DNA of 64,000 nucleotides. Source: Amycolatopsis rifamycinica (GTDB lineage: Bacteria > Actinomycetota > Actinomycetes > Mycobacteriales > Pseudonocardiaceae). The stretch covers positions 124,001-188,000 of the forward strand of contig NZ_JMQI01000083.1 in NCBI RefSeq assembly GCF_000695625.1, read 5' to 3'. The notes beneath the pieces were generated by a model, which saw only the letters and a list, made by a program, of their open reading frames with translations, did not search any database and was not told the DNA's origin. This document shows positions 32,947 through 41,608 of the stretch, piece after piece (position 1 is the first letter of the stretch; every line of letters starts with the position of its first letter). The translations under genes and the position numbers were made by a program.

Positions 32947-34512
32947 TCACTTCCAGTCGACCTGGGGGGAGCGGTAGAAGTCGATGCCCTGCGCCACCCA
33001 GCGCGGGGCCTGCTTCGCCAGCCGCGCGCGGTAGGCCTCCCAGTCGTGGGTCGCCTTCGGGGACCAGCCGATCTCCGCGATCCCCGGCAGCCGCGGGAAG
33101 GCCATGTACTCGATGTCGTCGCTGGTGCGGATCGTCTCGGTCCACAGCGGCGCTTCGACGCCCGCGACCTGGCTCTCGCCGACGCCGTCGACCAGCGCCG
33201 CCGGATCCCAGCCGTAGCCGTCCTTCACCTCGATCAGCGCGGCCCAGTCCTGGCCGAGCGGCGTCTGCGGGGTGTACTTCATGTCGAGGTAGGCGTAGTT
33301 GGCCGGCGACATGAGGATCTTGTTGCCGCGCGCGGCGGCCGCGGCGACGTCCGGGTTGCTGCCGCCGAAGTCCCAGTACTGCGGGACCGCCGACACCGGC
33401 GGCACCGACTTGGCGATCTCGTGCCAGCCGGTGACCTTCTTGCCGTACTTGGCGACGATCGGCTGCACCTTCCGCTCGAAGGCCAGGTAGTCCGCGGGCG
33501 GCGTCGAGTGGGCTTCGTCGCCGCCGATGTGCAGGAACGGGCCGGGGGTGAGGGCCGCCAGTTCGCGCACGACGTCCTCGACGAACCGGTAGGTGATCGG
33601 CGAGGAGATGCACAGCGAGCTGTAGCCGACCTCGGTGTCCGTGCGCGGCGGGACGGCCTTCCCGTCGCAGTTCAACTCCGCGTACGTCGACTGCGCCGCG
33701 TTCGTGTGGCCCGGCATGTCGATCTCGGGGATCACCGTGATGTGCCGCGAAGCCGCGTACGCGACGATGTCCCGGTACTGCGCCTGCGTGTAGTAGCCAC
33801 CCGGGTCGCCGTCGACCGCGGTCCTGCCGCCGACCGTCGCCAGCTTCGGCCAGCTCTTGATCTCGATCCGCCAGCCCTGGTCGTCGGCCAGGTGCAGGTG
33901 CAGCGTGTTGACCTTGTACTGGGCGATCTGGTCGATGTAGAGCTTGACCTGGTCCGGCCGGAAGAAGTGCCGGGCGACGTCCAGCATCGCGCCGCGCTCG
34001 GCGAACCGCGGGTAGTCGAGGATCGTGCCGCCGGCGACGGTCCACGCCCGGTGCTGCACGCGCTTGGCCTCGATCGCCGAGGGCAGCAGCTGCCGCAGCG
34101 ACTGCACGCCTTCGAAGAGCCCGTCGGCGGTGTTGGCCTTCAGCGTGACGCCGTCGCGCGCGACCTTCAGCCGGTAACCCTCGGTGCCGATCCGCGGGTC
34201 GTGGCCCAGCTCGAGCGAGATCGCGGGCAGCCCGGCGGCGTGCGGCACGACCGGCAGCGGGTAACCGGTGGCCGGACGGAGCAGGCCGCGCAGGTAGTCC
34301 GCGACCTGGCCGGCGCCGCGGCCGGCGGTGATCACGGTGGCCGGCGTGAGCCGGAAATCGCCGCGCGGATCGGCTTTCGCCGAGACGGGCGCCGGCACGA
34401 CGTCGGTCACGCTGCGTTCGGGGACGGCCGGGGCGGCCGTGGCGGAAGCGGGCAGGCCGGCGGCCGTGAGACTCACGACGGCCGCGGTCAGGACGGCTCG
34501 GGACAAGCGCAT
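32947..34512 (-). CDS. Secreted beta-N-acetylhexosaminidase (GH20)
   Basis: A 521-residue exported enzyme that removes terminal GlcNAc/GalNAc from chitin or cell-wall oligosaccharides. It has a signal peptide ending near SATAAPA, a GH20b N-terminal domain (about 35-165) and a catalytic barrel with the Asp-Glu pair in HIGGDEAH, plus HLHLADDQGWR and the product-site Trp motifs (PLWTETI). The gene is preceded by a sequence resembling a DasR operator, consistent with control by amino-sugar supply. Confidence 0.95.
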   Translation of the reverse strand: MRLSRAVLTAAVVSLTAAGLPASATAAPAVPERSVTDVVPAPVSAKADPRGDFRLTPATVITAGRGAGQVADYLRGLLRPATGYPLPVVPHAAGLPAISLELGHDPRIGTEGYRLKVARDGVTLKANTADGLFEGVQSLRQLLPSAIEAKRVQHRAWTVAGGTILDYPRFAERGAMLDVARHFFRPDQVKLYIDQIAQYKVNTLHLHLADDQGWRIEIKSWPKLATVGGRTAVDGDPGGYYTQAQYRDIVAYAASRHITVIPEIDMPGHTNAAQSTYAELNCDGKAVPPRTDTEVGYSSLCISSPITYRFVEDVVRELAALTPGPFLHIGGDEAHSTPPADYLAFERKVQPIVAKYGKKVTGWHEIAKSVPPVSAVPQYWDFGGSNPDVAAAAARGNKILMSPANYAYLDMKYTPQTPLGQDWAALIEVKDGYGWDPAALVDGVGESQVAGVEAPLWTETIRTSDDIEYMAFPRLPGIAEIGWSPKATHDWEAYRARLAKQAPRWVAQGIDFYRSPQVDWK

Positions 34513-34541
34513 CGAAGCACCTCCGGTGGGGACTCCCTTGC

Positions 34542-34557
34542 AAAGGTACAGACCAGC
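34542..34557 (-). promoter_or_regulatory. DasR-like operator (dre) upstream of the GH20 gene
   Basis: On the minus strand the sequence GCTGGTCTGTACCTTT matches the published dre consensus ACTGGTCTAGACCACT at 11 of 16 positions, including the TGGTCT and ACC half-sites. It lies 30 bases upstream of the hexosaminidase start. Confidence 0.55.
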
Positions 34558-34577
34558 AGGGGTATTTGGAACAGTCC

Positions 34578-36446
34578 TTAACGAAGGGCGGCCCGGATGG
34601 CCTCCAGCACGCTCGGATCCTCGATCGTGGAGGGCACGGCTTCGTCGCGGCCGTCGGCGATCGCGCGCATCGTCTTGCGGAGGATCTTGCCCGACCGCGT
34701 CTTCGGCAGCGCGTCCACAATGGACACGTCACGGAACGCGGCGACCGGGCCGATGTCCCGGCGGACCATCGCCACCAGCTCGTCGCGCAGCCGGCCCGCG
34801 TCGATGTCCATGCCCGCCTTGAGCACCACGAACCCGCGCGGCAGCTGGCCCTTGAGCTGGTCGGCCACGCCGATCACCGCGCACTCGGCGACCGCCGGGT
34901 GCGCGGCCAGCACGGCCTCCATCGACCCGGTGGACAGCCGGTGCCCGGCGACGTTGATGACGTCGTCGGTCCGGCCCATGACGAACAGGTAGCCGTCTTC
35001 GTCGAAGTAGCCGGAGTCGCCGGTCAGGTAGTGGCCTTCGTAGCGCGAAAGGTAGGCCTCGCGGTAGCGCTCGTCGTCGCCCCACAGCGTCGGCAGCGAG
35101 CCCGGCGGCAGCGGCAGCTTCACCGTGATGGCGCCTTCGCGCCCGGCCGGCAGCTCCTCGCCCGCCTGGTCGAGGATCCGGACGTCCCAGCCGGGGACCG
35201 GCTTGGTCGCGGACCCGGCCTTGACGTCCATCGGCTCCAGGCCACGCGGGTTGGCGGCGATCGGCCAGCCGGTCTCGGTCTGCCACCAGTGGTCGACGAC
35301 CGGCACCCCGAGCTTCTCGTGTGCCCAGTGGTAGGTCTCCGGGTCGAGGCGCTCGCCGGCCATGAACAGCGTCCGGAACTGCTTCAGGTCGTACTTCGCC
35401 AGCTCGCGGGCGTCCGGGTCGACCTTCTTGACGGCCCGCAGCGCGGTCGGCGCGGTGAACAGCGCCTGGACGCCGTGCTCGGCGATGACCCGCCAGAACG
35501 CGCCCGCGTCCGGCGTGCCGACGGGCTTGCCCTCGTACATCACTGTGGTCGCTCCCACCAGCAGCGGCGCGTACACGATGTAGGAGTGCCCGACGACCCA
35601 GCCGACGTCGGACGCGGTCCACCAGACGTCGCCGGCGTGGATGTCGTAGACCGCCTCCATCGAGTACGCGAGCGCGACGGCGTGGCCGCCGGTGTCACGC
35701 ACGACGCCCTTCGGCTTCCCGGTCGTCCCGGACGTGTACAGGATGTACAGCGGATCGGTGGCCGCGACCGGCACCGGGTCGGCCGGGTCGGCGGTCGCCG
35801 CCAGCTCGCGCCAGTCGAAGTGGCGGCCGGCCGTGGCCGGTGCCTGCTCGCGCTGCAGCATGACGACGTGGTCGGGCTGGTGCTCGGTCATCCCGAGGGC
35901 GGCCTCGATGATCGGCTGGTACTCGACCACCCGCGTCGGCTCGATGCCGCCCGACGCGGCCAGGATGACCTTGGGTTTCGCGTCCTCGATCCGCGCGGCC
36001 AGCTCCTTCGGCGCGAACCCGCCGAAGACCACCGAGTGCACGGCCCCGATCCGCGCGCAGGCCAGCATGGCGATCGCGGCTTCTGGCACCATCGGCAGGT
36101 AGACGATCACCCGGTCACCCCGCGTGACCCCGAGCGAGCGCAGCGCGCCGGCGAACCGCGCGACGGTGTCCCGCAGCTCCTCGTAGCTGTATGTCCGTTG
36201 CTGTCCGGTTACGGGAGAGTCCCAGATCAGCGCGGCCTGGCCGCCGCGGCCGGCCTCGACGTGCCGGTCCAGCGCGTTGTACGAGGTGTTCAGCTCGGCG
36301 TCCGGGAACCACCGGTAGAAGGGCGGGTTCGTGTCGTCCAACGCCCGCTCCGGCGCTCTGGTCCAGCTGATCGACCGAGCCGCGGCCAGCCAGAACGCGT
36401 CCCGCTCGGCCAGGCTGCGCCGGTAGGCTTCGGAGTACGCGCCCAT
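34578..36446 (-). CDS. prpE: Short-chain acyl-CoA synthetase (propionyl/acetyl-CoA synthetase)
   Basis: A 622-residue AMP-forming ligase of the acetyl/propionyl-CoA synthetase group. It has the N-terminal ACAS domain, the P-loop YTSGTTGKPKGVV, the A5 motif WWQTETGW, the hinge region GRTDDVINVAGHRLSTG and the catalytic Lys in KTRSGKILRK. Length and WWQTETGWP fit PrpE better than long-chain ligases. The ATG at 36446 has AAGGAGCGGAG upstream, and the open frame beyond it is rejected. It is divergent from the membrane kinase. Confidence 0.88.
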   Translation of the reverse strand: MGAYSEAYRRSLAERDAFWLAAARSISWTRAPERALDDTNPPFYRWFPDAELNTSYNALDRHVEAGRGGQAALIWDSPVTGQQRTYSYEELRDTVARFAGALRSLGVTRGDRVIVYLPMVPEAAIAMLACARIGAVHSVVFGGFAPKELAARIEDAKPKVILAASGGIEPTRVVEYQPIIEAALGMTEHQPDHVVMLQREQAPATAGRHFDWRELAATADPADPVPVAATDPLYILYTSGTTGKPKGVVRDTGGHAVALAYSMEAVYDIHAGDVWWTASDVGWVVGHSYIVYAPLLVGATTVMYEGKPVGTPDAGAFWRVIAEHGVQALFTAPTALRAVKKVDPDARELAKYDLKQFRTLFMAGERLDPETYHWAHEKLGVPVVDHWWQTETGWPIAANPRGLEPMDVKAGSATKPVPGWDVRILDQAGEELPAGREGAITVKLPLPPGSLPTLWGDDERYREAYLSRYEGHYLTGDSGYFDEDGYLFVMGRTDDVINVAGHRLSTGSMEAVLAAHPAVAECAVIGVADQLKGQLPRGFVVLKAGMDIDAGRLRDELVAMVRRDIGPVAAFRDVSIVDALPKTRSGKILRKTMRAIADGRDEAVPSTIEDPSVLEAIRAALR

Positions 36447-36631
36447 GCTCCGCTCCTTCGCGTAGGACGTTGCGCCGATCCCCATCATGGCGTGGGAGCG
36501 CCGGACGCGCCGGATTCCCCCGCGGAAAGACCCGGCAACCTCACGGAGCCCGGGAGCGTCCTAAGCTGGACCGCGGGGAAACGCCGCGTGACGGCCACGA
36601 AGTGAACACGGACAGTGAGGGGAGCCCGGCG

Positions 36632-38404
36632 GTGAACGGACTCGCGAGCGCGTTGCTCTCGCTAGCCCATTCCTTGTTCGGCCCGGGTTTCTGCCCCGGC
36701 GACTGGGTTTGGGCCACGAGTGCGGCCGGCGCGCTCGTCGCGCTGCTTCCGCCGATCGGCGCGGTCGCCGTGTCGATCATCCGGAAGGGCACCGGCAACC
36801 GCTACGACGCCACGACGCTTTCGGTGTTCGGCGCGATCGGCATGGTCAGCACGCTGGTGCTGCCGTGGCTGCTGGCCATCGGCGTCTCGGGCGTCTTCCA
36901 GGCGGCCTACGGCAAGAAGCCGACCGGGCTGTCCGCGACCGAGCTCAGCTCGCTGAACAGCGAGGGTGGCTGCTGGGTGGACAACCAGCGGGAGTACCTC
37001 GGTGGCGGCCAGACCGTCTTCGACGTGCTGTCCTCGCAGAACGGCAAGGACATGCCGTTCTTCGTGTACCTGCTGGCCTTCATCGTGCTGGGCGCCGGCT
37101 CGCTGTTCTTCGTGATGCTGCAGGGCCGGACGGCCTTCCGCCGCGGCCCGAAGTGGCCGTCGCGGTTCTTCTGGATCCCGTTCGCCGCGATGCTCGTGTT
37201 CAGCGTCGGCATGGAGGCGAACACCGCGCTGCACTTCTGGCTGGGCTTCCTGCCGTTCACCGTGCTGGGCCTGATCCCGGTCGCGATGGTCGGCCCGCCG
37301 CCGTGGTCGGTGATCAACCGGTCGGACCGCTCGGACGAGCCGCCGCCGCGCCGCCAGCCGGAGCTGCCGGGGCCGCCGCCGTCGCAGGTCCAGCCGCGCC
37401 CGACCCCGCCGCCTCCGCCGCCGCCCCCGGTCAACCGCCCGTACCCGAAGACGGCGCTGGCTTCCGCGCCCGAGCCGCCGTCACCGCCGCTGGGCGCGCT
37501 GGCCGCGGCCCCGGGCCCGATCCCGCCGCCGCCCGGCTCGCGCAACGCGGGCGGCAGCCGCTACCGCCGGGTCAAGCAGCTCGGCGCGGGCGGGTTCGGC
37601 ACGGTCTGGCAGGCCGTCGACACCCAGCTGAACCGCACGGTCGCGCTGAAGATCGCGCACGCGCCGGACCGCGACACGGCCGAGCGCATGCAGCGCGAGG
37701 CCCGCGCGCTGGCCGTGGTCAGCCACCCGAACTGCGTCAAGGTGTACGACCTGGCCGAGGAGCCGGACGGCCTCGCGCTGGTGATGGAGTACCTCGAGGG
37801 CCGTCCGCTGGCCGAGCTGGTCGACGGGCAGGGCCCGCTCGACGACGTCGCCGCGGGACGGCTGTGGGCGACGATGGCGGGCGCGCTGGCGGCGGCGCAC
37901 GAGAAGGGCGTCCTGCACCGCGACATCAAGCCGTCGAACATCGTCCTCGACCCGAGCGGCCTGGCCCACCTGATCGACTTCGGCATCGCCCGCAGCCAGG
38001 GCGACTCGAAGATGACGGCCACCGGGATGATGATCGGCACGCCCGACTTCGTGGCCCCGGAGCAGGCGATGGGTGCGACGGCGTCCCCGGCGTCGGACGC
38101 GTGGCAGCTGGCCGCGACGATCAGCTACGCGCTGTCCGGCCAGCCGCCGCGCGGGACGCGCGAGACGCCGATGGCCGCCCTGATGGCGGCGGCCCGGGCC
38201 GAGCCGGTGTCGCGGTTGCCGCAGCGGAGTGCCCACGCCCGCCTGCTGGCGGCGTCGCTGGACCCGGAGCCGCGCCGCCGCCCGACGCTGAACGCCGTGC
38301 GGCGCGAGGTCGAGGGGTGGCTGTCGCGGGCGGGCAAGTCCGCCGACGGCCCGGTGACGCGGGTGGTGCCGCGGCAGCCGGGGAGCGGCCTGCCCCGCCG
38401 CTAG
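36632..38404 (+). CDS. Serine/threonine protein kinase with N-terminal membrane segments
   Basis: A 590-residue protein. Residues about 20-210 contain four hydrophobic helices, followed by a Pro-rich linker (about 215-300). A C-terminal kinase domain has the P-loop GAGGFGTVW, ATP Lys in VALKIA, catalytic HRDIKPSN, IDFG, and APEQA. In the common PknB class the kinase is N-terminal and the sensor extracellular. Here the order is reversed and there is no PASTA domain. The GTG at 36632 is chosen because GAGGGGAG lies just upstream. A GTG at 36602 is possible. Substrates are unknown. Confidence 0.85.
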   Translation: MNGLASALLSLAHSLFGPGFCPGDWVWATSAAGALVALLPPIGAVAVSIIRKGTGNRYDATTLSVFGAIGMVSTLVLPWLLAIGVSGVFQAAYGKKPTGLSATELSSLNSEGGCWVDNQREYLGGGQTVFDVLSSQNGKDMPFFVYLLAFIVLGAGSLFFVMLQGRTAFRRGPKWPSRFFWIPFAAMLVFSVGMEANTALHFWLGFLPFTVLGLIPVAMVGPPPWSVINRSDRSDEPPPRRQPELPGPPPSQVQPRPTPPPPPPPPVNRPYPKTALASAPEPPSPPLGALAAAPGPIPPPPGSRNAGGSRYRRVKQLGAGGFGTVWQAVDTQLNRTVALKIAHAPDRDTAERMQREARALAVVSHPNCVKVYDLAEEPDGLALVMEYLEGRPLAELVDGQGPLDDVAAGRLWATMAGALAAAHEKGVLHRDIKPSNIVLDPSGLAHLIDFGIARSQGDSKMTATGMMIGTPDFVAPEQAMGATASPASDAWQLAATISYALSGQPPRGTRETPMAALMAAARAEPVSRLPQRSAHARLLAASLDPEPRRRPTLNAVRREVEGWLSRAGKSADGPVTRVVPRQPGSGLPRR

Positions 38405-38619
38405 CCGGGCTTGATCGCCAAGAAGGTCACGGCGGCCGTGCCCGAGCTGTTCGACGTGCTGCGGCGGGTGCTGCCGCAGCACGCCAGGGACGACATGATC
38501 ATGCCCAGCAAGCTGTGCCTGGCCGAGGTCGCCTGGGTGCCGGCCAAGCACGCCTTCTGCCCGCTTTGCGGGACCCCCTGCGAGCTGACCTAGCCGGGCT
38601 TGACCGCCGAGAAGGTCAC
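38401..38619. repeat. 30-bp imperfect direct repeats flanking a 189-bp unit
   Basis: The 30 bases at 38401-38430 (beginning CTAGCCGGGCTTGA) recur at 38590-38619 with 28 identities. The first copy contains the kinase stop codon, and the second holds the end of the methyltransferase gene. Deleting 189 bp between them would leave the two genes sharing their stop codons. The unit looks like an insertion or tandem duplication scar. Confidence 0.75.
38411..38593 (+). CDS. Possible small zinc-ribbon protein in the 189-bp unit
   Basis: A 60-residue frame starting at TTG inside the first 30-bp repeat and ending in the second. It encodes VPELFDVLRRVLPQHARDD, then KLCLAEVAWVPAKHA and the tail CPLCGTPCELT. 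The two CxxC-like pairs suggest a small zinc ribbon. There is no clear ribosome binding site, and a GTG at 38439 is an alternative start. It may be a genuine small gene carried by the insertion or a fragment. I do not recognise it. Confidence 0.35.
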   Translation: MIAKKVTAAVPELFDVLRRVLPQHARDDMIMPSKLCLAEVAWVPAKHAFCPLCGTPCELT

Positions 38620-39159
38620 GATCTCCTTCGGCCGGGCCCTGACCTTGACCTGCTCGAAGCCGGCTTCGGTGAGGCGGCCGGGCAGGCCGCCGGCGTCGAG
38701 GACGTTCATCGTGTCGCCGATGTGCAGCAAGCGGAACCGGAGGCTGAGCTGGCTGTCCGTGCCGCAGAACCGCCCGCCCGGGCGCAGCACCCGGGCGGCC
38801 TCGGCGAAGATCGCGTCCTGCAGCTCGGCCGTGGGGACGTGGTGCAGCATCGTGAAGCAGACCACCGCCGAGAAGCGGCCGGCCTCGAACGGCATCTGCG
38901 CGCCGCTGCCCTCGACCACGTCGGCGCGGTCGCCGAACTTCGTGCGCAGCAGGCCGGTCGAGGCCGGGTCGATCTCCAGGACCGTCAGCTTCGGGACCAC
39001 GTCGAGCAGCACCTTCGTCGTCGCGCCGAAGCCGGGGCCGACCTCCAGGACGTCGTCGCCGAGGTCGTGCTTGGCCAGCCAGGGTGTCAGGCGTTCCTCG
39101 ACCGTGTCCGCCCACTTGGCCGAGCTGCAGATCTTGCGGTGGATGAGGTTCATCGGCAT
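38590..39159 (-). CDS. Class I SAM-dependent methyltransferase
   Basis: A 189-residue methyltransferase with SAM motif I VLEVGPGFGATT, the acidic residue in VLEIDPAS and the post-motif CFTMLHHVP. The substrate cannot be told. The start at 39159 (or the ATG two codons later) gives a complete fold, and the frame further upstream is a shadow. It is divergent from an AraC regulator. Its 3' end includes one copy of the 30-bp repeat. Confidence 0.85.
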   Translation of the reverse strand: MPMNLIHRKICSSAKWADTVEERLTPWLAKHDLGDDVLEVGPGFGATTKVLLDVVPKLTVLEIDPASTGLLRTKFGDRADVVEGSGAQMPFEAGRFSAVVCFTMLHHVPTAELQDAIFAEAARVLRPGGRFCGTDSQLSLRFRLLHIGDTMNVLDAGGLPGRLTEAGFEQVKVRARPKEIVTFSAVKPG

Positions 39160-39214
39160 GCGCCCGACGCTATTGCGGCGCGCGGGTGACCGGTAGCCGA
39201 TACGCTGCCAATCG

Positions 39215-39949
39215 ATGTCGCCAATCAGCCAAGCCATGCTGCTCGGCGCCTTCGACCTGCCCGCCGGCACCTGGTTCCCGTGGCACGAGCACCCGGCGCA
39301 CCAGCTGGTCTGGTCGGCTCGTGGCGTCGTCGCGGTCAAGGCGGGCGACGCGGGCTGGGTCCTGCCGCCGACGCGGGCGTTGTGGATGCCGGCGGGCGTC
39401 CGGCACCGCACGGGCGCGCTCGGGCGGGCGGCCCTGCGGGGCATCTACGCCGACCCGGCGCGCTCACCGGTGTCGTGGCCGGAACCGCGGATGGTCGTCG
39501 TCCGCCCGTTGTTGCGCGAGCTGCTGGAGTACCTGACCGGCGACGGCGTCGCGCCCGACGCCCGGTTGCGCGCCGAGGCGGTGGCCTTCGACCTGCTGGA
39601 ACCGCTCGACGTGGTCCCGATCGTGGTGCCGTTACCGGCCGACCCGCGCGCCCTTGACGTCGCGACAGCGGTGCTGGCGAACCCGGCGGACCCCCGCACG
39701 CTCGCCGAGTTCGGCCGGGACGTGGGGGCCGCGGAACGCACGCTCGCGCGGATCTTCGTCCGGGAGTGCCGGATGCCGTTCGGGACGTGGCGCACGCAGG
39801 CGCGGCTGCGTGCGGCGTTGCCGCTGCTGGCGCAGGCCGCGCCGTTGGAGACGGTGGCCTACCGGGTGGGGTACAGCTCGGCGAGCGCGTTCGTCGCCGC
39901 CTTCCGCCGGGCGGTCGGGGTCACGCCGGGGGCCTATTTCGCGGGCTGA
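39215..39949 (+). CDS. AraC-family regulator with N-terminal cupin
   Basis: A 244-residue activator type. Residues 10-90 form a cupin-like sensor (WFPWHEHPAHQLVWSARG), and the C-terminal 90 residues hold two HTH motifs (TLAEFGRDVGAAERTLARIF; ETVAYRVGYSSASAFVAAFR). It resembles NimR-type regulators of efflux or aromatic compounds. TACGCT lies eight bases before the ATG, suggesting a leaderless message. It is divergent from the methyltransferase. Confidence 0.88.
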   Translation: MSPISQAMLLGAFDLPAGTWFPWHEHPAHQLVWSARGVVAVKAGDAGWVLPPTRALWMPAGVRHRTGALGRAALRGIYADPARSPVSWPEPRMVVVRPLLRELLEYLTGDGVAPDARLRAEAVAFDLLEPLDVVPIVVPLPADPRALDVATAVLANPADPRTLAEFGRDVGAAERTLARIFVRECRMPFGTWRTQARLRAALPLLAQAAPLETVAYRVGYSSASAFVAAFRRAVGVTPGAYFAG

Positions 39950-39971
39950 GCCGGCGGCCGGACGGGCCGGC

Positions 39972-41540
39972 TCACCGCCAGGACGGCAGCCAGCGCTCGG
40001 CCTCCCACTGCCCGTTGGTGATCGCGATGCCGTTCAGAATCGGCCACAGCCAGGCGAAGTTCGCCACCACCAGCCCGACGTACAGCGACACCACGAGCAG
40101 GCCCGTCCCGCGTCTTTCGAACCCGCGCTGCGCGCTGCCGAGGATCTGGCCCAGGCACAACGTCAGCCCGATGGCCAGGAACGCCGCCAGCGGGGTGGCG
40201 TAGAAGAAGTACATCTGGCGGTCGATGTTGGTGAACCAGAACACGTACCCGCCGAGGTAGCCGGCCAGCACCGCCGCGTAGCGCCAGTCCGCGCGGAAGA
40301 TCGAGCGCCACGCCGCCCAGCCGAGCATCGGGATCGCCAGCCACCACATCGCCGGGGTGCCGATCAGCATCGTCGCGCTGATGCAGCGGGCCTCGCCGCA
40401 GCCGGTCACTTCACCGTTGTAGCTGTACAGCATCGGGCGCAGGCCCATCGGCCACGTCCACGGCTTCGACTCCCACGGGTGCGGGCTGTCCTTCGGCGTG
40501 ACCAGCGTTTCGTGGAAGTGCAGGACATTGCCCATGTAGTCGCCGAGCGAGCGCAGGGCCGGCGGCACCCACGCCCACGAGCCCGGGTCGATGTTCTTGA
40601 TCTCGGTGTAGTGCCGGTCGGTGGCGGTTTCGCTGGCGAACCAGGCCCAGTACGCGGCGAAGTACATCAGGATCGGGATGACCAGGATCGCCCACAGCGC
40701 GGGCAGCACGTCCCGGCGGATGGTGCCCAGCCAGGGCCGTTCGACGCCCGCCGCGCGCCGGGCCGCGACGTCGAAGAACACGGTCAGCAGCCCGAACGCG
40801 ACGATGTAGTACAGCGCCGACCACTTGACGCCGAAGGTGAGCCCGATCATCAGCCCGGCCGCGAACCGCCACCAGCGGAAGCCGAGCTTGGGGCCCCAGA
40901 CGGACTCGTTGACCCAGCCCTCGCGGACCGCCGTCGCGAGCCGCTCGCGGACCTGGTCGCGGTCGGCGAGCACGCAGGCGAACGCGGCGAGCACGAACAG
41001 CGCGATGAAGATGTCGAGCATGCCCATGCGCGACTGCAGGTGGAGCACGCCGTCGCTGATCACCAGGATGCCGGCGATGCCGCCGAGCAGCGTCGAGCGG
41101 GTCAGGCGGCGGGCGACGCGGATGGTCAGCAGCACCATCAGGGTGCCGGCCAGCGCGGGCATGATGCGCCAGCCCCAGCCGTTGTAGCCGAACAGCCACT
41201 CGCCGATCGCGATCAGCTGCTTCGCCAGCGGGGGGTGGACGACCAGCTCGTAGCCGTAGTTGTCCTCGTAACCGCCGTTGCGCAGCACCTGCCACGCCTG
41301 CGGCACGTAGTGCTTCTCGTCGAAGACCGGGCTGCCCTTGTCGGTCGGCTCGCCGAGGTTCTGCAGGCGGACGATGCCGCCGATCAGGGTCAGCACGAGG
41401 GTGACGACCCAGCCGCGCAGCCGGTCGGCCGGCATGCCTCGGCCGAGCAGGGTCAGCTCGCGGTCGGCAGGCGGCCGGAGCGCCTCGACCGGGTCCGGCC
41501 GGACGCTTTCGTCGTCGGGACGGGTCAGCACGGCGGTCAC
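39972..41540 (-). CDS. pmt: Protein O-mannosyltransferase (GT39)
   Basis: A 522-residue polytopic enzyme that transfers mannose from polyprenyl-phosphate-mannose to Ser/Thr of exported proteins. The catalytic Asp-Glu pair in FDEKHYVP sits in the first extracytoplasmic loop, and ten to eleven membrane helices follow, ending in NGQWEAERWLPSW. The GTG start lies six bases after TAGGAT, a leaderless arrangement. Divergent pairing with rsmI is conserved in actinobacteria, including Rv1002c/Rv1003. Confidence 0.94.
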   Translation of the reverse strand: MTAVLTRPDDESVRPDPVEALRPPADRELTLLGRGMPADRLRGWVVTLVLTLIGGIVRLQNLGEPTDKGSPVFDEKHYVPQAWQVLRNGGYEDNYGYELVVHPPLAKQLIAIGEWLFGYNGWGWRIMPALAGTLMVLLTIRVARRLTRSTLLGGIAGILVISDGVLHLQSRMGMLDIFIALFVLAAFACVLADRDQVRERLATAVREGWVNESVWGPKLGFRWWRFAAGLMIGLTFGVKWSALYYIVAFGLLTVFFDVAARRAAGVERPWLGTIRRDVLPALWAILVIPILMYFAAYWAWFASETATDRHYTEIKNIDPGSWAWVPPALRSLGDYMGNVLHFHETLVTPKDSPHPWESKPWTWPMGLRPMLYSYNGEVTGCGEARCISATMLIGTPAMWWLAIPMLGWAAWRSIFRADWRYAAVLAGYLGGYVFWFTNIDRQMYFFYATPLAAFLAIGLTLCLGQILGSAQRGFERRGTGLLVVSLYVGLVVANFAWLWPILNGIAITNGQWEAERWLPSWR

Positions 41541-41546
41541 GGGGCG

Positions 41547-41602
41547 ATCCTACGGGCGGGACGGGGCGTGCGTCGTGGCGGATCCGCTGATCAGCCTAGG
41601 CT
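41547..41602. promoter_or_regulatory. Back-to-back -10 elements of pmt and rsmI
   Basis: On the minus strand TAGGAT (41547-41552) lies six bases before the pmt GTG. On the plus strand TAGGCT (41597-41602) lies six bases before the rsmI GTG. This distance implies transcription starts at or next to the start codon. Confidence 0.7.
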
Positions 41603-41608
41603 GGCCGG

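Noticed and set aside
38431..38589. Duplicated fragment of the methyltransferase gene
   Set aside because: Only the 30-bp ends match. The interior shows no evident similarity to the methyltransferase, and the plus-strand frame looks protein-like.
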